From: Paenisporosarcina indica
Lineage (GTDB): Bacteria; Bacillota; Bacilli; Bacillales_A; Planococcaceae
DNA length: 64,000 bases
Direction of reading: 5' to 3'
Assembly (NCBI RefSeq): GCF_001939075.1
Contig: NZ_MPTA01000001.1
Span: forward strand, 744,001 to 808,000
Shown piece by piece: positions 25,430 to 33,930 of this stretch. The position numbers and the translations under genes were made by a program. A model generated the notes under the pieces. It was not told the DNA's origin. It saw nothing but the letters and a program-made list of their open reading frames with translations, and made no database searches. The first letter of the stretch is position 1, and each line of letters begins with the position of its first letter.

Positions 25430-26485
25430 ATGGAACAAAACTATCCGATTAAGAGAATAATAGATGACACAGGCATGATAGTAGATGCGAGTTTTGAAGA
25501 GCAGATTAATGAAAAATTGGTGAAAGAATTGTATTACAACATGCAGCGCATCCGCACTTATGACAGAAAATCCATTAACCTGCAACGTCAGGGACGCCTC
25601 GGCACATATGCTCCTTTCGAAGGACAAGAGGCAGCGCAGGTAGGCAGTGCATTGGCGCTCCAAGCAGATGACTGGGTATTTCCTACTTACCGTGACCACG
25701 GAGCCACCCTCACATTTGGAAAAAGCATGGCCAGAACATTTCTATATTGGAACGGTAGAGTGGAGGGCTGCATTCCACCTACTGGCAGGAATATCTTCCC
25801 GCCAGCAGTCCCGATTGCGACGCAGCTACCTCATGCTGCAGGTGCCGCTTGGGCTGAAAAGCTAAAGGGAACGAAAAATGCCTCGATTGCCTATTTCGGG
25901 GATGGAGCAACATCTGAAGGTGATTTTCATGAGGGATTGAATTTTGCGAGCGTCTTCAAAGTTCCGGTCGTTTTTTTCAACCAAAACAATGGGTATGCAA
26001 TTTCAGTCCCAATGGAAAAACAAATGAATTCCGCAACAATTGCACAAAAATCAGTAGCCTATGGAATTCCAGGCATCCGGATTGACGGCAATGATTGTCT
26101 TGCGGTTTATTTTGAAACGAAAAAAGCTTTTGAACACGCCAGAAATGGTCATGGGCCCACCTTAATCGAGGCGGTTACATGGAGAAAAGGTGCCCACACA
26201 ACTGCAGATGACCCATCCAAATACCGCCCTGACAAGCAAGGGGAGAACATTGTGGACCCTATGGTGCGCATGGAATTATTCATGAAAAACTATGGCTATT
26301 GGGACGAAAAATGGATTCAGGAAATGACAGATAAAATTATCCGTGAAGTCGAATCCGCTGTGGAAGAAATGGAAAATTTCCCTGCTCCGAACGTGGAAGA
26401 TGTTTTTGACCACGTATTTGCAGAAATGCCCGCTCAACTCGCTGAACAAAAAGAAGCATATCTTGCACATTTGGAAAGGCGGTGA
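25430..26485 (+). CDS. 2-oxoacid dehydrogenase E1 alpha subunit
   Basis: This 351-residue alpha chain of a thiamine-diphosphate 2-oxoacid dehydrogenase has the ThDP motif GDGATSEGDFHEG...FNQNN, and QRQGRLGTYAPFEGQEAAQVG. By eye it is closer to pyruvate-dehydrogenase-type E1alpha than to BkdAA, but specificity cannot be read from that. Directly after phenylalanine dehydrogenase, the natural substrate is phenylpyruvate (and perhaps 4-hydroxyphenylpyruvate). The ATG at 25430 follows TAGGAGG by 7 bases; a longer frame overlaps the previous gene. Confidence 0.88.
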   Translation: MEQNYPIKRIIDDTGMIVDASFEEQINEKLVKELYYNMQRIRTYDRKSINLQRQGRLGTYAPFEGQEAAQVGSALALQADDWVFPTYRDHGATLTFGKSMARTFLYWNGRVEGCIPPTGRNIFPPAVPIATQLPHAAGAAWAEKLKGTKNASIAYFGDGATSEGDFHEGLNFASVFKVPVVFFNQNNGYAISVPMEKQMNSATIAQKSVAYGIPGIRIDGNDCLAVYFETKKAFEHARNGHGPTLIEAVTWRKGAHTTADDPSKYRPDKQGENIVDPMVRMELFMKNYGYWDEKWIQEMTDKIIREVESAVEEMENFPAPNVEDVFDHVFAEMPAQLAEQKEAYLAHLERR

Positions 26486-26489
26486 CGTG

Positions 26490-27506
26490 ATGACGCAAAT
26501 GAAAGAATCAAATCGGGAGAACGTAAAGACAAGCGAGATGACCATGATTCAAGCAATCAATGATGGCATGCGATTGTTACTCGAGGAAGACAGTCGAACC
26601 ATCATTCTCGGTGAAGATATCGGTAAAAATGGTGGCGTATTCAGAGCTACCGAGGGATTGCAGGAACAATTTGGGGCCCATCGTGTTGTAGATACCCCGC
26701 TTTCAGAATCGGGCATCATTGGGACATCGATTGGGCTTGCGGTTAACGGGTTCAAACCGATTGCGGAAATGCAGTTTCTCGGATTCATCTACCCTGCCTA
26801 CGAACAGATCATGACACATGTTTCACGGTTGCGGATGCGATCAATGTCCCGTTTCACAGTGCCGATGGTCATCAGGGCGCCATATGGGGCAGGCATCCGT
26901 GCGCCTGAAATTCATTCAGACAGTACCGAATCCCTCTTCACACATATGCCAGGAATTAAAGTCGTCTGTCCTTCCAATCCATATGATGCGAAAGGCTTGC
27001 TAATTGCAGCCATGGAAGACCCGGATCCCGTGCTTGTGCTCGAAACGATGAAAAACTATCGCTCAAAGCGTGAAGAAGTACCAGTCGGGAAATATACAGT
27101 GGAAATCGGGAAAGGAAAAATTGTGCGCGAAGGTACTGATGTGACCTTGATTGCATGGGGTGCCATGATATCAGTTGCGGAAAAGGCTGCTGAACAGGCA
27201 CAGCAACATGGCATCAGTTGTGAAATCATCGATCTGCGGACCCTATATCCCATCGATCGTGACATCATTGCGCAATCCGTACAAAAGACAACGAGAGCCG
27301 TCATTATCCACGAAGCTCATCAAACCGGCGGACTTGGAAATGACCTTGTTTCCATTATCAACGACACAGCTTTCCTATATCTGCGCGCTCCGATTGAAAG
27401 AGTGACCGGTTTTGATGTGCCTGTTCCTTTTTTCACGCTGGAAGAACATTATCTTCCAACACCGGCTCGTGTAATTGAGGGGATTGAAAAAGTGGTCCAT
27501 TTTTAA
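26490..27506 (+). CDS. 2-oxoacid dehydrogenase E1 beta subunit
   Basis: This 338-residue transketolase-like beta chain partners the preceding E1alpha to form the decarboxylase heterotetramer. Motifs visible are LGEDIGKNGGVFRATEGL, DTPLSESGIIG, EMQFLGFIYPA, the RAPYGAGIRAPEIHSDSTESLFTH loop (His in the active site) and EVIDLRTLYPID-like CEIIDLRTLYP. It starts 4 bases after the E1alpha stop (GTGATG; ATG at 26490 chosen, GTG at 26487 also possible). Long upstream frame extensions lie within E1alpha and are not real. Confidence 0.88.
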   Translation: MTQMKESNRENVKTSEMTMIQAINDGMRLLLEEDSRTIILGEDIGKNGGVFRATEGLQEQFGAHRVVDTPLSESGIIGTSIGLAVNGFKPIAEMQFLGFIYPAYEQIMTHVSRLRMRSMSRFTVPMVIRAPYGAGIRAPEIHSDSTESLFTHMPGIKVVCPSNPYDAKGLLIAAMEDPDPVLVLETMKNYRSKREEVPVGKYTVEIGKGKIVREGTDVTLIAWGAMISVAEKAAEQAQQHGISCEIIDLRTLYPIDRDIIAQSVQKTTRAVIIHEAHQTGGLGNDLVSIINDTAFLYLRAPIERVTGFDVPVPFFTLEEHYLPTPARVIEGIEKVVHF

Positions 27507-27518
27507 GGGGGAAATACA

Positions 27519-28736
27519 ATGCTCGAAGTAAAGTTACACGATATCGGCGAAGGGATGACCGAAGCGGAAATCATCCATTATTTGGTCAAGGTAGGGGACA
27601 CGGTAAAAATCGATCAGCCTCTTGTTGAGGTACAGACCGACAAAATGATTGCGGAACTAACATCCCCCTGTTCTGGTATTGTAAAACAAATCATTTTTGA
27701 TCCCGGTTCAACCGTCCAGGTAGGAGCGAGCCTCATCTATATAGATGCGTTCGAAGACGGAAGAACACAACACCAAGCAATAAATGAAAAAAATCGAAAT
27801 GCAAAAACAGATCCTCCACCGCCCGGACATGCGGAAAATACTTCACCTATACCTTTCATGCGGGTATTAGCCGCTCCATACACCCGTAAAATAGCACGGG
27901 AAAATAACATTAATCTTGAAGACGTCCCTGCTGCTGATCCATCTGGAAAAGTGACGGAAGAAGATGTTTACCGATTCTTGAATGCTCAAAAAAACGAGAA
28001 TTTGCCCGACGCGGTTGTTTCTCAACCAACCATTCATCAAGAATTCCCAGATGAAATTCCATTCAAAGGGGTCCGCAAAAAAATCGCCGAAAAGATGACG
28101 AAATCCTTATTTACCATCCCACACGTCACTCATTTTGACGAAGTGAATATGACGAACTTGTTCAAAATGAGAGAAAACCTAAAAGCATCAGGTGAATCAG
28201 TTAGTGTTTCCGCCTTTCTCATTAAAGCGTTGGTCATTTCTTTGAAGGAGTTCCCGATTTTCAATGCTGAGCTCGATGAAGAAAACAGCCGGATTCTCCT
28301 TAAAAAGAATTATCATATCGGAATCGCAACAAACACGGAAAGTGGCTTGATTGTCCCTGTTCTCCATGATGCCGATAAAAAATCACTCAAAAAGATTCAC
28401 AACGACGTTAAAGGATTGACGGAGAGAGCACTTGACGGGAAGCTTCAACCGTTTGAAATGCAAAACAGTACATTTACAGTGAGCAATGTGGGGCCGCTTG
28501 GCAGTACGGGGGCCACGCCAATCATTAATTATCCGGAAACTGCATTGATCGCTTTCCATAAAACAAAAAAACAGCCAATCGTCAATGAACAAGATGAAAT
28601 CGTCATCGGTCATATCATGACTCTTTCGATGGCATTCGACCACCGGGTTGCGGATGGAGCAACTGCTGTTTCCTTTACGAACCGCTTTGCGAGCCTCATA
28701 GAACAACCACACAAACTGATGATGGAGATGATTTAA
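27519..28736 (+). CDS. 2-oxoacid dehydrogenase E2 acyltransferase
   Basis: This 405-residue core enzyme has one lipoyl domain (lipoyl-lysine in VQTDKMIAEL, about residue 43), a peripheral-subunit-binding domain (AAPYTRKIARENNINLEDVPAADPSG, about 110-155; given as two parts: YTRKIARENNI and PAADPSG) and a CoA acyltransferase domain with the catalytic AFDHRVADG near the C-terminus. It would pass the arylacetyl group to CoA, giving phenylacetyl-CoA. It follows E1beta by 12 bases after AAGGGGG. Confidence 0.88.
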   Translation: MLEVKLHDIGEGMTEAEIIHYLVKVGDTVKIDQPLVEVQTDKMIAELTSPCSGIVKQIIFDPGSTVQVGASLIYIDAFEDGRTQHQAINEKNRNAKTDPPPPGHAENTSPIPFMRVLAAPYTRKIARENNINLEDVPAADPSGKVTEEDVYRFLNAQKNENLPDAVVSQPTIHQEFPDEIPFKGVRKKIAEKMTKSLFTIPHVTHFDEVNMTNLFKMRENLKASGESVSVSAFLIKALVISLKEFPIFNAELDEENSRILLKKNYHIGIATNTESGLIVPVLHDADKKSLKKIHNDVKGLTERALDGKLQPFEMQNSTFTVSNVGPLGSTGATPIINYPETALIAFHKTKKQPIVNEQDEIVIGHIMTLSMAFDHRVADGATAVSFTNRFASLIEQPHKLMMEMI

Positions 28737-28737
28737 T

Positions 28738-30177
28738 ATGGTTGTCGGTGAAATCAGTCAACAACGTAATCTCATCATTATCGGAGGTGGACCTGGCGGA
28801 TATACTGCCGCTGTGCGAGGTGCACAACTAGGTCTTTCGGTCACGCTGATTGAACAGGCCGAAATAGGTGGGACCTGCTTAAACAAAGGGTGTATCCCAT
28901 CCAAAACCTTCACCCATGCTGCAAAAAAACGAGCTGAAACTGTACATTTGCAGGAACTTGGAATTGGGGACGGCACTGCCGCTTTCGATTTCTCTAAGCT
29001 GCTTGCCTATAAGGATAAAGTCATCGTTGGACTTCGTACCGGAGTGGAAAGCCTTTGCAAGAACAACAAAATTGAAGTGATTCGTGGAAAGGCAACATTT
29101 CTTGGACCAGACAAAATCGGTGTGGAAAATGGGCATCAGTTCGATATTTATGAATTCGAACAGGCGATTATTGCGACCGGCAGTTCTCCGGTTCTGCCTT
29201 TGTCGCTAAATGCTGAAGGCAAACGGATTATCCTGTCTCATAATATATTCGAACTTGAGGAACTCCCTGAACACCTATTGGTAAAAGGGAACGATTACAT
29301 GGCCCTCGAAGTGGCCTCCAGTTTTGCTGCCCTTGGAGCGAAAGTGAGTATTCTGTTTGAGGATAACACTGGCTTTGCTTTCGACGAATCCATTCATAAG
29401 GAAATGCTGCGCTTATTTAAACGGAGAAAAATTGAGGTTCATAGGGATGTTCAAATAATTTCAGTAAATGAAACCGACGATGAAATCGCCGTTATATTCC
29501 AGAATGATAAAAAGGTTGAAAAAACCATTTGGGGATCACATCTTTTCGTCACAGGAACGAGGGCAGCCAATGTTGAATCCCTTGGCATCAGCCGTATCGG
29601 GGTCAAGCAAACGAACGAAGGCTTCATCCTAGTCGATGGAAGTTTGCGGACATCGATTCCTTCCATTTATGCAATCGGCGATGTAACGGAAGGACCTCTA
29701 TTGGCTGTCAAGGCAATCAAGCAAGGCAAAGCTGTTGTGGAAGAAATTGCGGGCATGAAACCGGAAGTCGATTTAACTTTCACGCCGGTTGTTGCACACA
29801 CCTTGCCTCCCGCCGTTTCAGTCGGTCTCACAGAACAAAAAGCGCGTGATTTTGGGATTGAAGTACGTGTCAGCCAATTCCCGCTTGGAGGCAACGGCTA
29901 TGCAGCTATAACCGGTAAAAAAGATGGCTTCATAAAAGTAATCTCAAACCCGGAAACGGAAATGATCAGTGGCATCCACATGATCGGTGAAGGAGCCATC
30001 GAGCTTTCAGGTTCCTTTGTACAATTGCTTGAGATGGCTGCGAAAGAAGAAGACGTAAAGTTCCCTTTGTATGCACATCCGGGATACAGTGAAGGCCTAC
30101 TTGAAGCGGTCGAAGGACTAATTGATCAAGCCATCCATGCCGCTCCAGCCAAAAAGAAAGATTTACTGAATATTTGA
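28738..30177 (+). CDS. Dihydrolipoamide dehydrogenase (E3), atypical NAD site
   Basis: This 479-residue flavoprotein has the FAD motif IIGGGPGGYTAAVRGAQLG, the redox-active disulfide GGTCLNKGCIPSK (Cys47/Cys52) and the C-terminal HPGYSE histidine. The second dinucleotide-binding motif, normally GGGYIGxE, is replaced by KGNDYMALE near residue 185, so all three key glycines are altered except the first. TDPE before SVGLTE is also changed to LPPAVSVGLTE. It may be a slow, specialised or partly decayed E3, relying on the housekeeping E3. It overlaps nothing and starts one base after the E2 stop. Confidence 0.83.
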   Translation: MVVGEISQQRNLIIIGGGPGGYTAAVRGAQLGLSVTLIEQAEIGGTCLNKGCIPSKTFTHAAKKRAETVHLQELGIGDGTAAFDFSKLLAYKDKVIVGLRTGVESLCKNNKIEVIRGKATFLGPDKIGVENGHQFDIYEFEQAIIATGSSPVLPLSLNAEGKRIILSHNIFELEELPEHLLVKGNDYMALEVASSFAALGAKVSILFEDNTGFAFDESIHKEMLRLFKRRKIEVHRDVQIISVNETDDEIAVIFQNDKKVEKTIWGSHLFVTGTRAANVESLGISRIGVKQTNEGFILVDGSLRTSIPSIYAIGDVTEGPLLAVKAIKQGKAVVEEIAGMKPEVDLTFTPVVAHTLPPAVSVGLTEQKARDFGIEVRVSQFPLGGNGYAAITGKKDGFIKVISNPETEMISGIHMIGEGAIELSGSFVQLLEMAAKEEDVKFPLYAHPGYSEGLLEAVEGLIDQAIHAAPAKKKDLLNI

Positions 30178-30257
30178 CCTTGGAAACAACCTTAGTGATG
30201 AATCATTCCTTTGGTTTCAAGTTTACACCATATAACTAAACGCATAGGGGGAATAGT

Positions 30258-31238
30258 ATGAAATCAGGCTTGAAGAAAATCGGTATTTTACTTCTTGGTT
30301 CTGCAATGTTTCTTGGAGCATGTGGGGAAGGGGAAAAGGCGAATTCATCAGTGGAAAACAAAACGTTTAAAATCGGAGTCACTCAAATTGTCGAACACCC
30401 TTCATTGAATGCTGCTTATGATGGATTTAAAAAGGCGTTGGAAGATGCAGGAATCGTAGCGGAATACGATGTCCAAATAGCACAAGGTGATCCAAGTGCT
30501 AGCACGACCATCGCTTCAAATCTGGTCAGTTCGAATGTTGATTTGATTTTTGCGAATTCAACTGGCAGTGCCCAGGCCGCTGTCAGTGCCACTACTGAAA
30601 TTCCGATTGTGTTCACTTCAGTCACAGACGCAGTCGGAGCGGAGCTTGTCGATTCCATGGAAAAACCTGGAGGCAACGTAACAGGTACGATTGACAGTCA
30701 TCCCGATGCGATTTCCGATACAATGAAATTCCTTAAAGAGGAATTAGGAGCAAAAAAAGTCGGAATGGTGTTCAACGCGGGTGAACAGAACTCACGTGCC
30801 CAAGTGGACGCGGTTAAAGAGATGCTGAAGGAGATGGACATGACGGTTGTAGAGGCTTCTGTCGCCACCTCTGCAGATGTAAAACAAGCAACGGAATCTT
30901 TGATTGGCAAAGTCGACTCCCTCTACATCATTACGGACAATACAGTTGTGTCTGCACTGGAATCAGTCATTTCGGTTGCGAACGAAAATAAATTACCGAT
31001 GATGGTCGGAGAATTTGATTCCGTTAAACGGGGCGGTTTGGCTGCTTACGGATTTGAATATTATGACATCGGATATGAAGCAGGCGTAAAAGCTGTGAAA
31101 ATTTTGAAAGGTGAAAGCAAACCAGCTGATTTGCCTGTTGACATCCCCCAAAAATTAAAATTCATCATGAATAAAGAAACAGCAGCTGTCATCGGACTGG
31201 ATATTAAGGACGAGTGGAAAGCAGAATTCAGCGAATAA
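30258..31238 (+). CDS. TrpX-like substrate-binding lipoprotein
   Basis: This 326-residue ABC substrate-binding protein is of the DUF534/TrpX family, with a lipoprotein signal peptide (LLLGSAMFLGAC, lipidated Cys22). Family features: GVTQIVEHPSLNAAYDGFK, ANSTGSAQAAVSAT, IVFTSVTDAVGAELV. TrpXYZ systems are linked to tryptophan and other aromatic amino acids in Bacillota. Its place between the phenylalanine operon and the homoprotocatechuate operon supports uptake of Phe/Tyr or their 2-oxo/aryl acids. It starts 80 bases after the E3 stop, with GGGGGAA upstream. Confidence 0.85.
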   Translation: MKSGLKKIGILLLGSAMFLGACGEGEKANSSVENKTFKIGVTQIVEHPSLNAAYDGFKKALEDAGIVAEYDVQIAQGDPSASTTIASNLVSSNVDLIFANSTGSAQAAVSATTEIPIVFTSVTDAVGAELVDSMEKPGGNVTGTIDSHPDAISDTMKFLKEELGAKKVGMVFNAGEQNSRAQVDAVKEMLKEMDMTVVEASVATSADVKQATESLIGKVDSLYIITDNTVVSALESVISVANENKLPMMVGEFDSVKRGGLAAYGFEYYDIGYEAGVKAVKILKGESKPADLPVDIPQKLKFIMNKETAAVIGLDIKDEWKAEFSE

Positions 31239-31256
31239 AACAGGAGGGGATTCTAC

Positions 31257-32309
31257 ATGTTTTTAGCTGTATTTGGCTCTGTGGAGCAAGGAATCATCTA
31301 TGCAATCATGGCACTTGGCGTATATATCTCCTTTCGTATACTTGATTTTCCGGATTTAACGGTCGATGGAAGTTTTGTTACAGGAGCTGCAGTCGCCGCC
31401 ACGATGATCATTTTGGGTTATCACCCCGTGTTGGCGACGGCATCAGCCGTCATAATCGGCTTTATAGCCGGTTGCTTTACAGGTCTTCTCCATACAAAAG
31501 GAAAAATAAATGCATTGCTATCGGGAATCCTAATGATGATCGCTCTGTATTCCATTAATTTGAGAATCATGGGGATGACCTCTGAAAGTTCCATTGGGCG
31601 TCCGAATATTCCTCTATTGAATGCCGAAACCATGTTCATTCAATTCCATAATTTTTGGGGTTCACTTGGCATTGATACTGCTATAAATGGTTTCTTAAGC
31701 ATGAGGGGTGTACAATATTTGCCTTCCACTTGGGGCACCTTGTTCTTAATGAGCATTATCGTTTTACTAATCAAGTTCGGTGTCGATTGGTTTTTGAAAA
31801 CGGAAGTTGGACTTGCCATAAGAGCCACTGGGGATAATAAAAAAATGATCCGGAGCCTTTCCGCCAATACCGATACACTCATCATTGTCGGACTTGGTTT
31901 TTCCAACGCACTGGTTGCTTTCTCCGGTGCTTTGATTGCCCAATATGCGAAGTTTTCCGATATTGGGATGGGGATTGGGATGATCATCATCGGACTTGCT
32001 TCAGTCATTATCGGTGAAGCGATATTCGGGACGAAAACAATTGTCCGAACCACATTTGCCGTAATTTCGGGTGCAATCATCTATCGGATTGTCCTTGGAT
32101 TGGCCCTCAGAGTGGATTTCCTGGATACAGGAGACATGAAATTGATTACGGCCGTCATTGTGATCGGTGCACTGATAGTACCCCAGTATTTTGAAAAGAA
32201 AAGGGAGAAAAACAGAAAAGCGAGACGGCATGCCGAGCGTTTAGCAGAGATTCGACATTCGCTTTCAAAAGGGGGAGCCGCAGTTGCTGAAACTCGTCCA
32301 GATCAATAA
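31257..32309 (+). CDS. TrpY-like ABC transporter permease
   Basis: This 350-residue membrane permease has about eight to nine hydrophobic segments, of the branched-chain-type permease fold used by TrpXYZ systems (GVYISFRILDFPDLTVDGSF, IRATGDNKKMIRSLSAN). It follows the binding-protein gene by 18 bases with AGGAGGGG. A basic C-terminal tail (KKREKNRKARRHAERL) overlaps the start of the ATPase gene, indicating coupled translation. Confidence 0.85.
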   Translation: MFLAVFGSVEQGIIYAIMALGVYISFRILDFPDLTVDGSFVTGAAVAATMIILGYHPVLATASAVIIGFIAGCFTGLLHTKGKINALLSGILMMIALYSINLRIMGMTSESSIGRPNIPLLNAETMFIQFHNFWGSLGIDTAINGFLSMRGVQYLPSTWGTLFLMSIIVLLIKFGVDWFLKTEVGLAIRATGDNKKMIRSLSANTDTLIIVGLGFSNALVAFSGALIAQYAKFSDIGMGIGMIIIGLASVIIGEAIFGTKTIVRTTFAVISGAIIYRIVLGLALRVDFLDTGDMKLITAVIVIGALIVPQYFEKKREKNRKARRHAERLAEIRHSLSKGGAAVAETRPDQ

Positions 32310-33081
32310 ATTGTTCAATGAAGCCACTCCGGATGAGAAAATTGCCCTTGACCGGATCAATCTCCATTTAAATCCTGGAGACTTCATGACGGTGATTGGA
32401 AGCAATGGGGCAGGGAAATCGACAATGCTAAACATGATTTCCGGCGCGCTTTCCCCTGATTTTGGTGATATAGAAATCGCGGATAAAAATGTCACGAAAT
32501 TACCGGAATATAAACGTTCGCAGATGATTGGACGGGTATTCCAGGATCCCATGGCTGGAACTGCCCCATCGATGACCATCGAGGAAAATCTGGCAATGGC
32601 CTACTCACGCAACAAGAAACGTATATTGAGGAACGGTGTGGACAGGAAACGCCGGGAATTGTTCCGGGAATCGCTTGAAACCCTTCATTTAAACCTGGAA
32701 AACCGTCTGAATGCGAAAGTTGGAATGCTATCCGGTGGTGAAAGACAGGCTCTTTCTCTGCTGATGGCTACCTTTACCCAGCCTTCAATTTTGTTACTAG
32801 ATGAGCATACAGCGGCTCTTGACCCCTCGCGTGCTGAACTGATCACCGATTTAACGAAACAGCTGGTGGAAAAAGACCGGCTGACAACATTGATGATTAC
32901 TCATAATATGCAGCAAGCGTTGGATTTAGGGAACAGGCTGATCATGATGGATAAAGGGCAAATCATTCTGGAAATAAACGAAGAAGAGAAGAAGAAATTG
33001 ACCATTCCCAAATTAATGGATGAATTCCAGCGTATTCGTGGCGAAAAACTGACTAGTGATAAAGCTTTATTGACTGTGTGA
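32284..33081 (+). CDS. TrpZ-like ABC transporter ATPase
   Basis: This 265-residue ATPase has Walker A GSNGAGKST, signature MLSGGERQALSL, Walker B ILLLDEHTAALDP and switch His in MITHNMQQAL. Translation probably starts at TTG 32284, overlapping the permease gene by 26 bases, with GGGGGAG upstream. It is the last gene before a 57-base gap leading into the hpa genes, which may be co-transcribed because no terminator is seen. Confidence 0.85.
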   Translation: MLKLVQINKLFNEATPDEKIALDRINLHLNPGDFMTVIGSNGAGKSTMLNMISGALSPDFGDIEIADKNVTKLPEYKRSQMIGRVFQDPMAGTAPSMTIEENLAMAYSRNKKRILRNGVDRKRRELFRESLETLHLNLENRLNAKVGMLSGGERQALSLLMATFTQPSILLLDEHTAALDPSRAELITDLTKQLVEKDRLTTLMITHNMQQALDLGNRLIMMDKGQIILEINEEEKKKLTIPKLMDEFQRIRGEKLTSDKALLTV

Positions 33082-33138
33082 ACCTGTCAGATAACAAAAC
33101 GAATTTTTGGATGCTTGGTTACTTAAGGAGTGAAAAGC

Positions 33139-33930
33139 ATGAGTACTGCCAAAATTAAATGGTCAGGTTCAGTTGAACTCGAATCCGTCCAGGTGAATGT
33201 CGAAACAAATTCAATTGAGGTTGATGGGACATCACGGGATGCAAAAGAGTACACATTGGATAACCCCATCAGCGGGACGATTTACGGTACGTTACTAAAC
33301 TTTCAGGGATCACTTGAAAGTTTGGAAGATGCGGTTTACGAATACCCTTACCATTCACCACCGGTCGCCCCAGTACTTTATATCAAACCTGCAAATACAT
33401 TCAACAGGAACTGCGCGGGCATTCCGATGCCTCAAGATGTGACGAAGCTAGAAATGGGTGCTTCCCTAGGCATTGTGATGTCGAAGACGGCTATCGCTTT
33501 AACCGAAGAAAACGCCCTTAGGCACGTCGCAGGGTTCACGATTGTAAATGATGTGAGCGTCCCGCATAGCAACATATTCCGCCCGGCAGTCCAACATAAA
33601 TCACGTGATGGGTTCTGTCCATCCGGTCCTTGGATCATTGATCTTGACGAAGTTGAAAATCCTGACGATTTAGCGATTCGGGTCTTCATCAACGATGAGC
33701 TGAAGCAAGAAAATTCCACGAAAAACTTAATTCGTCCAATCGCCCAACTACTTGCGGCTGTAACTGAGTTCATGACATTGTTTCCGGGAGATGTCTTGCT
33801 TGCCGGGGTTCCTGAAGTAGCCCCTCTTGCTGGAGTGGGGGATACCGTCCGTATCGAGATTGACGGGATCGGCTGTTTAGAAAACACAGTCGTGGACGAA
33901 AAGACTTTCATACGGAGGGAGTCCAAATGA
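33139..33930 (+). CDS. HpaG-like FAH-family isomerase/decarboxylase, first copy
   Basis: This 263-residue fumarylacetoacetate-hydrolase-fold protein corresponds to HpaG1, one half of the bifunctional 4-hydroxyphenylacetate degradation isomerase/decarboxylase. It has AGIPMPQDVTKLEMGASLGIVM, VNDVSVPHSNIFRP and FPGDVLLAGVPE, which are shared with the HpaG N-terminal half but vary at metal ligands. It would act with the next gene on 5-carboxymethyl-2-oxohex-3-ene-1,7-dioate. ATG 33139 follows AAGGAG by 8 bases. Confidence 0.78.
   Translation: MSTAKIKWSGSVELESVQVNVETNSIEVDGTSRDAKEYTLDNPISGTIYGTLLNFQGSLESLEDAVYEYPYHSPPVAPVLYIKPANTFNRNCAGIPMPQDVTKLEMGASLGIVMSKTAIALTEENALRHVAGFTIVNDVSVPHSNIFRPAVQHKSRDGFCPSGPWIIDLDEVENPDDLAIRVFINDELKQENSTKNLIRPIAQLLAAVTEFMTLFPGDVLLAGVPEVAPLAGVGDTVRIEIDGIGCLENTVVDEKTFIRRESK

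Noticed and set aside
25430-30177. Housekeeping pyruvate dehydrogenase operon
   Set aside because: It is preceded by a thioesterase and PheDH in the same unit, under a cre box, and the E3 has a degraded NAD motif. Housekeeping pdh genes would not be expected to look so.
31640-32080. Long minus-strand frame within the permease gene
   Set aside because: It is hydrophobic only because it is the antisense shadow of a membrane protein gene, and it has no ribosome site or homology.
33432-33926. 164-codon minus-strand frame opposite the first HpaG-like gene
   Set aside because: It is serine/threonine-rich low-information sequence typical of an antisense shadow; the plus-strand gene has clear family motifs.
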